This document shows, in pieces, positions 42,682 through 53,850 of a stretch of 64,000 bases of DNA (position 1 is its first letter; every line of letters begins with the position of its first letter). The translations under genes and the position numbers were made by a program. The notes under the pieces were generated by a model, which saw nothing but the letters and a program-made list of their open reading frames with translations, made no database searches and had not been told where the DNA came from. Origin of the DNA: Ichthyophis bannanicus (Eukaryota > Chordata > Amphibia > Gymnophiona > Ichthyophiidae); contig JAWIIG010000037.1 of assembly GCA_033557465.1 (NCBI GenBank), positions 248,001 through 312,000 on the forward strand. The letters run 5' to 3'.

Positions 42682-43521
42682 CTGCAAGTTAGACATATGC
42701 ATTAAAAAAAGACAGAAAAGAAAAAAATTTAAAAGAATTAAAGACAAAGAATTTTTTTAGATGCTCAGGAGAATGCTGCAACAAACATCAAGCAATAAAT
42801 TGGTACAGCAAAAAATAGTTTTTACACAGAACAACTGTAAACAAGAGAAGTGAAAAGCATGCATATGCAGGCATTTTCTGGTGCACTATTGAACATGACC
42901 AGAACATCACCTTTTCTTTAGGGTATCTTGTACAGAAATGGTTGCCCTTTGCTCCAGACTTTGAAATCAACTGGTGCCCCCAGTAATTGTGCCCTCAGAG
43001 GGAATGGCAGATGGACGTCTAGAGTGCTTTTGGTTACACAAATGTATAGAGAGATATTTTTGGTCTCTCATATGTCAGGTAATATATTATTTAGCTCATG
43101 CCTTTCCAGTTGTTCAAGTCAAATTACAATCAGGTATAGTAGGCATTTCTCTATCCTTACAATATAAATTTGTACTTGATGCAATGTAGAATTAAGTGAC
43201 TTGCCCAAAGCCACAAAGAGTGCCAGTGGGATGTGAACAGTGGTCTCTTTGGTTACCAGGGCACTGTTCTAACAACTAAGCTATTACTCCATATATACAG
43301 ATGGGACAAACATAGAAGATTCCTAAAGGAAAAAAAGGGACTATAGTAGTTGATATGGAAGGGCAAACTAGATAAACCATATGGTCTTTTTCTGCCGTCA
43401 TGTTTCTATTAAGAATTTGTGAAGAATATGGAGTGATAATGCCCCTATTGTAATGAAGGTAGTCTATTTTTTATTTTTCTTGTTTGTGTTTGAGTGTAGG
43501 AATTGTTCTAGCTTTATAGAA
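42682..43521 (-). other. Intron sequence with a MIR-like SINE
   Basis: The upstream intron of the exon in the gene's sense. Apart from the MIR-like fragment at 43187-43292, I see no repeat or exon. The stretch 43440-43520 is AT-rich and leads to the DIRS-C insertion at GAA/TAG (43521/43522). Confidence 0.65.
43187..43292 (+). repeat. MIR/CORE-type SINE fragment
   Basis: AGTGACTTGCCCAAAGCCAC (43194-43213), then a GTGGGATGTGAACAGTGGTC-type block, GGGCACTGTTCTAACAACTA and AGCTATTACTCC. These follow the order of the vertebrate MIR tail consensus (GACTTGCCCAAGGTCACA, GGGATTCGAAC, CTTAACCACTA). It is an old fragment with diffuse ends. Confidence 0.75.
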
Positions 43522-43729
43522 TAGTTACTCACTTGTAACAGGTGTTCTCCAGGAGCAGCAGGAATCAGTCCTCACATATGGGTGACGTCGGCGACGACGG
43601 AGCCCTCATGCGGAGCATTTCCCCACCGAAGGGTGCCATCTTGCTCAGTCTGATGACATAGCTAAAAGACAGCAAAAAACAAAATGAATTATATGACTGC
43701 AACTCCCAGGGGAGGAGGGAGGGTTGTAA

Positions 43730-43825
43730 GGACTGATTCCTGCTGCTCCTGGAGAACACCTGTTACAGGTGAGTAACTACTCTTTCTCCAGGACCAAGCA
43801 GGAAGTCAGTCCTCACATATGGGAC
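43730..43825. repeat. DIRS-C internal complementary region
   Basis: ACACCTGTTACAGGTGAGTA (reverse complement of the left end) is followed by CTTTCTCCAGGACCAAGC (reverse complement of the right end). Confidence 0.87.
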
Positions 43826-43962
43826 TCCCCAGCTCTAGGCTACCAAGAACCCAAAACTGAAAAAATGAGCTCCCTCTAGAGCCCCAGCATGCGAGATAAG
43901 AATCTTCTCTGAGAACGCCCCTGAACGGTAGCCCAACACCAGGGCCGGAGGGTAGGAGTTGC

Positions 43963-45080
43963 CTAAACCTCAAAGAGATTACGGAGTACCACCTGTCCGA
44001 AAGCACTGTCCCTGCGGGACTCCCTCTCGATGCAGTAATGGGCCACAAAAGTCTGCCTTGAAGACCAAGTAGCGGACGGCAGATGTCTGCCAACGGAACA
44101 GAGCGGAGATGAGCTACTGATGCGACTTTCACCCTGACACGGTGGGCTGTGACTCAACCCTGCAAGGAGAGGCCGGCTGCCCTGTACGCCCAGGCGATAC
44201 ATTCTGCCACCCAGATGGACAAGGTATGCTTGGAGACAGGCAACCCCAGCTTATTAGGGTCAAAAGATACGAAGAGCTGAACAGCCCTTCGATGTCCCTG
44301 CATACGGTCAAGGTAGAAGGACAACGCCCTCCTACAGTCCAGGGTATGCAAGACCATTTCAGCCCGGCTGGCATGCGGCCTGGGAAAGAAAGTTGGAAGA
44401 ACCACCTCCTGATTGAGATGGAAGGAGGAGACAACCTTTGGAAGGAACTTTGGGTGAGTCCGTAAGACCACCCTGTTCCTATAGAACCTTGTGTATGGTG
44501 CCTCTGAGAACAGAGCCTGTAGCTCACTGACTCGTCTGGCTGAGGTGAGAGTTACCAAAAACAACGCCTTCCAGGAAAGAAAGCGTAAAGGACAAGTAGC
44601 CATAGGCTCAAAAGGTGGACAAGTACGTTTTTGCAAGACCACATTCAAATCCCACTCAGGTGCAGGTGGACAAATCAGAGGCTTGAGCAAAAGGAGGCCT
44701 CTGAGGAAGCGGGCCACCAAAGGGTGGCCTGACAGAGACTGACCTTCTACCGGTGAGTGGTGCGCTGACAGAGCACTGAGGTGGACCCGAACAGAGTTGG
44801 ATTTAAGGCCCAAGTTGGACAGGTGAAGCAAATATTGCAGCACCACTGGCACCAGGCACGAAAAAGGATCCTCCATGTGCTGAGCACACTAGGTGGAGAA
44901 CCTACGTCACTTGAGGGCATAAGATTTTCTAGTGGAGTGCCTCCTAGAGGCTAAGACCACCTCCTCCACTTCCCTAGGTAGCAGTAAGGGAGCTAGAATT
45001 ACCCTTTCAGCATCCAGGCCATCAAGTTGAGGGACTGGAGGTTGGGGTGCAAGAGAGATCCCTGATCCTGAGATAGGAGA
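43963..45080 (-). pseudogene. DIRS-C tyrosine recombinase (frameshifted, His/Arg region altered)
   Basis: VEEVVLASRRHSTRKSYALK ends at a stop at 44907. From 44876 the frame has LQYLLHLSNLGLKSNSVRV, RFLRGLLLLKPLICPP, the first catalytic Arg in LTSARRVSELQALF (near 44550) and FDPNKLGLPVSKHTLSIWVA. It ends at 44154 near the expected His-x-x-Arg. Shifted frames below carry AHYCIERESRRDSAFGQVV (near 44052-43995), with the nucleophile Tyr. The His/Arg region reads out of frame near 44130-44160. Confidence 0.85.
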
Positions 45081-45373
45081 TCGGGTTGCACCCCCAGAGG
45101 GAGTGGAGTGTCCATAGCCAACTGCAGAAGCAGTGGAAACCACGGCTGCCTCGGCCAGCTGGGGGCTACCAGGATCACCGAGGCCTTGCCCCGAAGTACT
45201 TTGAAAAGAGTCCGAGCCACTAGAGGCGTGGAAGGAAACGCATATAGTAGGCTGGTAGACCAAGAGATTAGAAACGCATCTGCTGCTATTCTCAGAGGAT
45301 GTGGTTGTCTGGAGCAGAACCGGGGTAGTTGACGGTTGAGTGGACTGGCAAAGAGATCGATGGTTGGAAGACC

Positions 45374-47294
45374 CTACCTTAGGAAGATCCGCTGTACCAC
45401 CAGAGGATTCAACTGCCATTCATGTGGCTGCAGAATCCTGCTCAACCTGTCTGCCAGGTAATTCTCTTGGCCGGGCAGATAAACTGCCTTGAGAAGCATG
45501 CCCTGTTTGACGGCCCATGAGCACAGGGCTTGAGCCTCCTGACACAGAAGTTGGGACCTTGTGCCTCCTTGTTTGTTCACACAGAACATGGGGACTTGAT
45601 TGTCTGTCTGAACCAGAACAGACTGGTGAGAGAGGACATGAGAGAAAGTTTGGAGAGCCAAACGGATAGCTCCCAGCTGCAAGAGGTTGACCTGCTCTGC
45701 GGCCTCCCAAGGAGACCAGAGGCCTTGGGTGCAGGCCCCCTGGCAATGTGCACCCCAACCTTGAAGAGAAGCATCTGTTGTCAGTACTTGTGTTTGTGGC
45801 GGTGGCTGAAAAGGCACTCCTTGCACTAGATTCGGGAGATGCAACCACCATTGCAGGGAGGCCACCAGTTGTTTGGACACCCTTACTTTTGTCTCCCAAG
45901 TGTCCTGTGGCTTGCAGCCACTGAGTTCTGAGGCCCCACTGAGCAGGCCGCATGTGCAGATGGGCATTTGGAGTAATATGGACCGTGGATGCCATGTGGC
46001 CTAATAGTCTCAGGAATTGCCTGGCGGAAACCAGAGAATTGCTGTGGAACTGTCTGGCCAAGTCCATCAGTCTGTGGGCCCTATCTACAGGCAGATCAGC
46101 CTTTGCCTCAAGGGTATCCAGCCTCGCTCCTATGAACTCTGTGTTCTGTGAGGGGTGCAAAGTGGACTTTGCAAAGTTTATGACAAACCCCAGATGCTGT
46201 AGAAGGGAGACAGTGCGGAGGGTAGCCTGTCTGGTTTCCTGTGGAGACTGACCCCTGATGAGCCAGTCGTCCAGGTATGGAAAGACAAATATGCCCTGGA
46301 CTCTGAGATAGGCCGCTACTACTGCCAGGCATTTGGTGAAAACCCTGTGTGCGGAGGTTAGGCCAAATGGAAGTACTCTGTACTGAAAATGATTTCCTCC
46401 CACTACAAATCTGAGATATTGTCTGTGGTCTGGATGAATGAGGATGTGAGTATAAGCATCCTTTAGGTCTAAGGAGCATAGCCAATCTCCCTGCTGGAGG
46501 TAGGGCAGCAGTATTCCAAGGGTAAGCAACTTAAACTTTTCCATCACCAGGAACTTGTTGAGATTTCTCAAGTCGAAGATGGGCCTGAGGCCTCCTGTCC
46601 TTTTTGGTACTAGAAAGTACCTGGAGTAGAAGCCTTGCCCTCTCAGGTGGTGGGGCACCGGTTCCACCGCCTGCTCCTGTAAAAGACTTGTCAACTCCTG
46701 AAGGAGTAAGTTCCTGTGCAGAGGGAGTCTTAGAGGCTCCCCTGGAAAATAGGAGGGGGGGGGGGATAACTGGTTGAAGTGGAGCAAATAGCCCTTCTGG
46801 ACTATGCTGAGCACCCAGGTATCCCCTGTTATGGTTGACCACATGTGGGCGTACAGGGTCAGCCGGCCTCCTGTGCTGAGATGGGCCAGCTGAGGAGGAG
46901 AGGCTATGCCACTGGAGTCAAAACCCCGCTTCCTGCTGTGCAAGAGCCAGAGCTGGTGGCTTGGGGGTTTTCTGCCTAAGGGGCCCATGTCCCTGCCCCT
47001 TGGCCTGCTGACCCTGTTGGGGAGCTGTGGAGGCCTGGTACTGAGGGTACGTTTTGTAGGCAGATGACTTCCTCGGGTAAAAAGACTTTTTCCCAGGGCC
47101 CTTCTTCTTTTGAGAAGGGGCAGAGGTCTTCCTGGACAGCTTTGTCCTGGTGAGAGTCTTGGACTCGAGTTCTGCAGCCTTTTCAGCCATGGGCTTGCCA
47201 AAGAGGTTTTCACCTCGGCAGGGGACATCGACCAACTTGTCCTGCACCCATGGCTCGAGGTCCGATGACTGTAGCCAGGCCTGACGGCGTGCAC
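45374..47294 (-). pseudogene. DIRS-C reverse transcriptase/RNase H
   Basis: RT motifs in one long frame are VPHHLRGQGFYSRYFLVPKR, LRPIFDLRNLNKFLVMEKFK, LDLKDAYTHILIHPDHRQYL, RVLPFGLTSAHRVFTKCLAV and active site FPYLDDWLIRGQ (near 46285-46250). A frame change near 45900 leads to RNase H (45374-45967) with TTDASLQGWGAHCQGACTQG, VLVQTDNQVPMFCVNKQGG and NYLADRLSRILQPHEWQLNP. Apart from that shift, the Pol is well preserved. Confidence 0.9.
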
Positions 47295-48860
47295 CGATGC
47301 CGGCCGCGGCTACTCGGGCCAAAGCCTCGAAGCCATCATAAGCTGCTCGAGACAAACTTCGAGCATTCTCGGATCCCAGTTGACAAGGCTGTGAACCTCT
47401 GCAAAGGTTCCTCGGAGAGACCAGCAGAGAACCTGGCAATCTCCTTTGCCAGGTCTCAAAGGTACATGCCCATGTACAGCTGGTAAGTCTGGATACGGCA
47501 AGCAAGCATAGAGCCCTGGAAGCACTTTCTACCGAGGGCATCCAGGTTCCGGGCCTCCCGGCTGGGGGGCACCAAGGAGTGCATCTTGAGACTCTTCAGA
47601 CGATGCATGGCCGAATCCACAACCATTGAGTGGTGCGGTAGCTGTGCCTTCTGGAACCCAGGGCTCTTGCGAACTCGATAGATGGAATCGACCCGCTTGC
47701 TAAGAACCGGCGTCGAGGCCGGCGCCTCCCACATGTGGAAGAGCAACCGTTCCAGCATCGGAGGAACCGGTACAGTAAAGGCCTCCTTGGGGGGAGAGTC
47801 ATACTGCAGGGCCTCGAGTCCTTGATTCGAGGCTCCTCCTCGGGATCCGCGGGGAAGGCCAAAGCCTTGGCCATGTCCCTCACGAAATCCGAGAACCAGG
47901 TATCCTCCGGAGCGGACCTTCTCCAAGGTTCAGACTCCGGTGAGTCTGAAGGGATGCACCAGGTCTGAAAAGTGTCCAGGGACTCCTCGTCCTTTGTTTC
48001 CCATCCCAACCCCTCCGAGGAGTTGTCAAGCGGCTCCGGTTGGGCGGGCACCGATGCCATCCGCCCCGACGCTGAGGGCACCGGCGTCGACGAACTTGGT
48101 CCCGCACAGGAGATGAGGGTGACCTCGGCCGAGGATCGACTCAAGATCTCATGGACTTGAGGATCGGCTCGGCCTCTGGGGTCGACTTGGACGTCAAGGT
48201 CCCGGTGGTTGGGGCAGATGCACAGGTGAGACCGGCAATCAGTACCCGCTGCTGCTCCATGAAGGCAACCAAACTGCTCTCCAAGGCCGTCAACCTGAGT
48301 TCGAGCTCAGGAGACCCAGCAGCCTCCGACTCGTGCCCTGATGGCGATGGGCCCAACAGCGACGGGCCCGACGTCGGCTCCCCCGGAGGAGAGTCCACGA
48401 GGACTACAGTACTCACATGACCCGGGGCCTCCGTCTCTACACGAGGTTGCTTAGCAGGCCTCTCCGACTCCGAAGATCTGGGACGGCGGTCGGGGCTATG
48501 CGACCTGGCCCTCGTGGAGCCAAGAGCGTCCACTGACGCCGCCCTCGCGGGTTTCTTCTTCCTGCGGTGCTCCCGCGAAGGAGACCCCCTCTCAGACGAG
48601 CCCTGACGACGTTCGGGGTCGGACTCCTGAGACGTCGAGGCCTCTGACGAGGTCCGGGCTCGGCCGGACACGGAATCAGAGAAGATTCTTTCGCGTTGAT
48701 GCTGCCGTCTCCTCAATGCCTTGGAGGACATCTTGCCACACAGTACACAGACCAGCGGGTCATGGTCGGGCGCGAGGCACCGGAGGCAGCAGTTGTGTGT
48801 GTCGGTGAGAGACATCAGTTTCTTATACCGATCACTCTTTTTAAACCCGCTGGCAGCCAT
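46918..48860 (-). pseudogene. DIRS-C Gag-like protein (broken)
   Basis: It starts at Met 48860 (MAASGFKKSDRYKKLMSLTD). The Cys pattern is CCLRCLAPDHDPLVCVLCGK. An Arg/Ser-rich segment (48700-48450) and an acidic end follow. Shifted frames then carry RKSPGFQKAQLPHHSMVVDS (near 47690-47630) and ARNLDALGRKCFQGSMLACR. The next part is ARVAAAGIGARRQAWLQSSD, VQDKLVDVPCRGENLFGKPM and a Lys-rich tail to 46918. The layout parallels family A Gag. At least three frame changes are present. Confidence 0.84.
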
Positions 48861-49274
48861 CGGGGAAAAAAGAGCCCCTGCAAGGTCAAAAGACTGGGCC
48901 GCCAGGGAAAAATGAAAAAATGGCGCAAACGCTAGTCTCTAAGGACAAAAAACGAAAAATGAAAATCCGGGCTCGATACCAGTGTACCGGGCCCAGGTGG
49001 GAAAGGGAAAACTGGCGTCGAACCGAGACAAAACACAGATCCACACTGAAAAAAATCAACTTTTTCATGGGTGACCACGACATACTTGTGTTGGGCTCCA
49101 CGGAAAAAAGAAGACTGAGCAAGATGGCACCCTTGGGCGGAAAGGGGACCGCGCATGCGCACTACATTCCCAAAGGCTTTCTTTGGAAGCTGGGGAAATG
49201 CTCCGCATGAGAGCTCCGTCGGCACCGACGTCACCAATATGTGAGGACTGACTTCCTGCTTGGTCCTGGAGAAA

Positions 49275-50137
49275 TATTCATTATCTTTCTAGGCTTGTCA
49301 TTTAATCCTCTCTTTTTGATGTGGACTATGATTCAAATATTGTGATGTTTGTTTCTTTGTTCCTTGGTGCCACAGTTTTTCAGTATTTTCCTTTTGTTTG
49401 CTTGTTTTAAAAACAGATGTAATTGCAATTACAGATGGACGGGTGTGCGGATGGACAGAAACATTCTCAACTCCTTCTGTATATTTCTTTCCAACTTCCA
49501 TAGGTTGAGAAAGAATAAAAAGGAAGTTGGACAGAATAGACCTCATAGGGATTATAAATAATTTCCTAGCTGTGATGTACTGCATTTTAAGTTATTCACA
49601 AATATATTTCATTTTCTTTGCTACTTACTGAATTGTACTGCTAAGTGTGCTGCTAACTAATTTGAGTTGCCATGGACAGCACTGGATTAAGGCATTGGCA
49701 AACTAGGAACATTCCTACGGTCCAAAGTTTAGGGGTGGCACGGCCAGATGCGCTGTCAATTTTTTTTACTGGATTCTACTGATTTTTATATTAATGTCAG
49801 CAAGCTAGAAGGATGGCTAACATGTCCAGACTTTTTTCAGCATCTAAAACCTCTGTCTATAGTTCTCTATTCCTTCCCCCTGCGGAAGTGAACCTGTTCT
49901 GCCTGTTTCAATATAACTAGCTGTGGGCATTATCCAAATAATAGGAAGGCTGTGGGGACAGAGCACTAGAATAGAACCCTCATCACAGCAAAGGAAAAGG
50001 TGAGCTAAGGGAAGTTCCTGTGCTATACAAATTAAGCTTCTGCGTGTGGTGAGAGTTGCTCCTCAATGCATTTTTATAGGGAAAGTAGTTCTAACAGATG
50101 CAACATACAAACACTACTTTCACAGTGAAACAGCGAT
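49275..50137. other. Intron sequence without recognised features
   Basis: AT-rich, with short open frames only. I see no exon-like frame with splice sites and no repeat family I can name. Confidence 0.6.
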
Positions 50138-50650
50138 TATGAAATTGTAGCTGTGACACAGCCCTCCCTCTCATCTCCTCTCCCAATCATAGACACAGAT
50201 ATACATACAAGCACACATACTAACGTATTCATACATATATTCAAACATTCATGCACACACATGAAAGCATACCTCTATCATATCTCCTCTCAGCCAAATC
50301 TTTTCCAAGTTGAAGAGCCCTAACCTTTTAAGCCTTTCCTCACAGGGATATCCTTCCATCCCCTATGAGGAAAGGCTTGTAATTCATTGTGAAATTGCAG
50401 CTGTGACACAACCCTCTTTTCCAAGTTGAAGAGCCCTAACCTCTTAAGCCTTTCCTCATAGGGGTATCCTTCCATCCTCTATGAGGAAAGGCTTGTAATT
50501 CATTGTGAAATTGTAGCTGTGACACAGCCTTCCCTCTCATCTCCACTCCCAATCATAGACGCACAGAGAATTAATACAGATATACATACAAGCACACATA
50601 CTAACATACATATATTCAAACATTCATGCACACACATGAAAGCACACATG
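50138..50650. repeat. Local duplication containing CR1 tail fragments
   Basis: GAAATTGTAGCTGTGACACA through CACACACATGAAAGCA occurs at about 50142-50270 and again at about 50509-50642. Between them, a unit made of AAGAGCCCTAACCT, AAGCCTTTCCTCA and GGAAAGGCTTGTAATTCATT is present twice (about 50310-50398 and 50426-50514). AAGCCTTTCCTCATAGGG and its inverse ATGAGGAAAGGCTT can form a hairpin in each unit. The CR1-like words point to duplicated pieces of CR1 3' sequence. Confidence 0.8.
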
Positions 50651-50673
50651 CAGTGACAAAATACACCACAAAG

Positions 50674-51250
50674 CACATAAGAACATAAGAAATGCCATAA
50701 TGGATCAGACCAAGGTCCATCAAGCCCAGTATCCTGTTTCCAACAGTGGCCAATTCAGGTCACAAGTACCTGGCAGGTTCCCAAAAGGCCCACAGGTTCT
50801 ACAATGCTCGTTCTGGGGTAAGCAGTGGATTTACTGGGTCCTCTTTAATAATAGTTTATGGACTTTTCCTTTTCAAACCCAACTATACTAACAGCTTTTA
50901 CTATATCCTCCGGTAACAAATTCCAGAGTTTGATTACACTTTGAGTGAAAAAATATTTTCTCTTATTAGTCTTACATGGGTTACATTGTAATTCATTGTG
51001 TTTCCTCTAGTCTTTCTACTTTTCGATGGCATAAACAACGTTAACCTGTTCCACTCCATTCATTAATTTATAAACCTCTATCATATCTCCCCTCAGCTGT
51101 CTCTTTTTCAAGTTGAAGAGACCTAACCTTTTAAGCCTTTCCTCATAGGGGTATCCTTCCATCCCCTTTACACTTTTGGTGGTTCTTCTCTGTACCTTTT
51201 CTAATTCAGCTATATCCTTTTTAAGATACCGTGACCAGAAATGCACACAA
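50674..51250 (-). mobile_element. CR1-type LINE 3' end (5'-truncated)
   Basis: The same family as the copy at 1240-5805. The 3' end is at about 50674 (ATAAGAACATAAGAAATGCC) and the fragment extends to the end of RT with [20 protein letters not shown] (near 51245-51185) and [16 protein letters not shown]. It stops abruptly at about 51250, where DIRS-D sequence begins. Confidence 0.87.
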
Positions 51251-52800
51251 GAATATCCTTGATCTCCATTGGGAGATGGTAGGGGGCTAGAATGACCCGC
51301 TCAGACGCCACACTGTGAGGGATAGAGACTTCAAGTCTGGGTGGAGTAGCAGTCTCCCCTCCTGTGTCAGCAGCTCTGGTGAGTTCCTGGGAGGGACCGT
51401 GGGTTCCGTCGAGAGGCGGAGCAGCAGGGGACACCACGGCTGCCTGGGCCAGCTCAGGGCCACGAGGATCATTGAGGCCGTGTCCTGTTGGACCTTGAGA
51501 AGGGTCCAGGCAATGAGGAGTGGGGGGGGGGGGGAGAGGGAAGGCATTCAACAGACCCACTGCCCACGAAAGGAGGAAGGCAACAGTGGCTACCCTGTCC
51601 GGGTGTGGGAAGGGACTGCAGAACCGGGGGAGCTGTGAATTCACAGGGCTGGCCAAGAGGTTCAGGACTCGGGTCCCCCAATGCTGGAAAAGCCATTGCG
51701 CCGTCCGGAGACACAGGTGCCACTTGTGCAGTTGGAGGACTCTGCTGAGCCGGTCCGCCAACGCATTGTCCTGGCCCAGGAGGTAGTTGGCTAGGATGCC
51801 CTGGCTTGTGGCAAAGGAGCACAGGGCCACCACCTCCGAACAGAGGCTGTAGGAGCCAGTCCCTGCTTATTTGCAGATCCTTGCTTGCAGATCCTGAAAG
51901 CCTTGAATACAAGGCAGAAGGCCTGGAGCTCCAGTAGGTTGGATCTGCTGCTGGGCCTTCTCAAGGGACCAGGTCCACTGAGTGTGCCGCCCCTCACAGT
52001 TGGCTCCCCAGCCCATCAGGGAGGTGTCCATAGTCAAGACCACCTGATATGTCGGAGCTTGGAAGGGCATGCCTCGAAGCAGGTCCCGAACCTCCCACCA
52101 CTATGCGAGAGACTCCGTCACCCCAGGCATGACCGAGATGGGGTCTCGGAGGCGGCTGGTCGATTGTGCCCACTGCGCTCGGAGGCACCATTGCGCTGCC
52201 CGCATGTTAAGGCGGGCATTGGGCGACCAAGACGGCACTGTGGCACCACACTTCACGTGTCAGGGACATGAGGTGGTTCGCCCTGTCCCGAGGAAGGAAA
52301 GCCATGGACCGCAGAGTGTCCAAGCGACCCCCAATGAACTCCAGGGACTGAACTGGAGCAAGGTGGGACTTTGGGAAATTGACCACGAACCCTAGATGCT
52401 CCAGGTGAATGGTACGGATCGTGGCCTGCTGGGCTTCGGAGGCCATGCCCTATGTTACGAGCCAGTCATCTAGAAAGGGACAGTCGAAGGTGCCCTTCAT
52501 TCGGAAGTGGGCCGCAGTCATGGCCAGGCATTTTGTCAAGACCCGCAGGGCAGTCGCGAGGCCAAAGGGAAGCACCCTTTACTGGTAATGGTTTTCCTGA
52601 TCCATGAAGCAGAGGTTTCTGTGCTTGGGATGGATGAGGATGTGAGCATAAACATCCTTTAAGTCCAAGGAGCATAGACAATCGCCCTGCTGGAGGTAGG
52701 GCAGTAACGTTCCAAGGGAGAGCAACTTAACTTCTCCCGCACCAGGAACTTGTTTAGGTTCCGCAGGTCGAGGATGGGCCAAAGGACCCCTGTCCTCTTT
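51251..52800 (-). pseudogene. DIRS-D reverse transcriptase/RNase H fragments
   Basis: LLSLGTLLPYLQQGDCLCSL and LDLKDVYAHILIHPKHRNL (near 52730-52610) are RT blocks. IHLEHLGFVVNFPKSHLAPV and LEFIGGRLDTL (near 52410-52320) follow the active site; the region of YLDD is changed (SHLDDWLVT-like, near 52475-52450). RNase H remnants are MDTSLMGWGANCEG (near 52035) and NALADRLSRVLQLHKWHLCL (near 51765-51705). YR begins with [10 protein letters not shown] and is then lost at 51251. Confidence 0.8.
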
Positions 52801-52849
52801 GGGACAAGGAAGTATCAGGAGGAAAACTCCTGTCCTCTGAAGTGCGGTG

Positions 52850-52925
52850 TGACTAGTTTATGTTTATTACATTTGATATACCGCTCAAGCCAAAGCATCA
52901 GAGCGGTTTACAATACTACATAAAA
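52850..52925 (-). repeat. L2-like LINE 3' tail inside DIRS-D
   Basis: TTTGATATACCGCTC (52871-52885) and AGAGCGGTTTACAATAC (52899-52915) can pair, and in reverse complement they match the ACCGC...GCGGTATA end of the LINE family at 9730-12269 and the fragment at 42149. Confidence 0.72.
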
Positions 52926-53175
52926 GTTACAGAAAATATGAAAAGAACGCCTGTGAACTCCTGACTCAGGAGGGTCTGGTGCTGGGGAAGCCGCCTTGGC
53001 TCCCGGGGAAGTATGGAGGGGGGGGAGCTGGTCCAGATGGAGGAGACAGTCCTCCCAAACGACCTGGAGGACTCAGGCATCAGTGGAAATGGAATTCCAC
53101 CTGCGTGAGAAGCGAACCAGATGCCCCCCGATGGAGAGCCGATCTGTCAGCAGATGAGAGGCTATGCCAATGGCG

Positions 53176-53830
53176 TCAAAACCCAGAGGATGGCTGAGCT
53201 GGTGCCAGGGGTTGGGTCTTGGGACCCTTCAGCTTACAAGGACCATGGGCCATGCTCTTGCCCTGACCACCCTGAATGGGGGTCGACGCCAACGGGTAAG
53301 ACTGGTAGCCCCTGTACGGGAGCCTCTCCAGTGGAAGAAAGGCTTCTTGCTCTGCTGCCTCTTCCTGAGGAGGAAGGAAGTTTTCCAGGAGACACAAATA
53401 CGAGTCATGTACTCTGTTTCAATCTCCGCTGCCTTATCCTCCATAGGCTTGACAAATAGTTGCTCCTTGAGGCAAGGGACATACAGCAGCTTTTGCTGGA
53501 CCCACTGTTCCAGGTCCGAGAGCTGGAGCCAAGCCTGCCGGAGGACTCCAATGCCAGCTGCCGCCACCCGGACGGAAGACTCAAAGCTGTCATACTCCGC
53601 TTGCGAGAGGTACTTTGAGAATTCTCCGATGGACTTCGAGAGGGTCTGCAAACGCCAGAGATGGTCTCCATTAAGGCCCGCCGCAAAGCCTCTGAGCTCT
53701 CTAGTGAGGTCACAGAGGAACATCCCAATGTATAATTGGTAAATTTGGATGCGGAATGACAGCATGGAGCCCTGATAAGCCTTGTGCACGAGGGCGTTGA
53801 GGGTACGAGATTCTCTGCCCGGCGGGACTG
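53176..53830 (-). pseudogene. DIRS-D Gag-like fragment
   Basis: AYQGSMLSFRIQIYQLYIGM, ESSVRVAAAGIGVLRQAWLQ, LEQWVQQKLLYVPCLKEQLF and a basic tail match the conserved core of DIRS-C Gag (RQAWLQSSDLEPWVQDKLVD). The N-terminal part is missing because the LINE at 53851 interrupts it. Confidence 0.82.
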
Positions 53831-53850
53831 AAGAAAGAGTCTTTGGACTC

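Larger units (their letters stand above)
43522..49274 (-). mobile_element. DIRS-C: DIRS retrotransposon of a third family, decayed
   Basis: The left end is TAGTTACTCACTTGTAACAGG and the right end TTGGTCCTGGAGAAA; the ICR lies at 43730-43825. Minus-strand order is Gag (48860-46918), RT/RH (47294-45374), YR (about 45080-43963). The ends and ICR resemble family A (the same palindrome and GTCCTGGAGA end), but the proteins are distinct. The left flank reads TTATAGAA, so it also inserted after GAA. Several frame changes are present. Confidence 0.9.
51251..53850 (-). mobile_element. DIRS-D: truncated DIRS remnant, related to family C
   Basis: Minus-strand fragments in order are Gag (53830-53176), RT (about 52800-52207) and RNase H to the start of YR (about 52190-51251). 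Most of YR, the ICR and both outer ends are absent. The left side abuts the CR1 tail and the right side is cut within Gag by the poly-A end of a LINE. A 75-bp L2-like LINE tail lies at 52850-52925. Many frame changes are present. It is the most decayed DIRS copy here. Confidence 0.85.

Noticed and set aside
49400..49560. Possible second host exon (AAAACAG followed by an open stretch near 49412)
   Set aside because: The downstream frame is short, matches no FBXO11 segment I know, and no convincing donor site follows. The sense would also be opposite to the exon at 42545.
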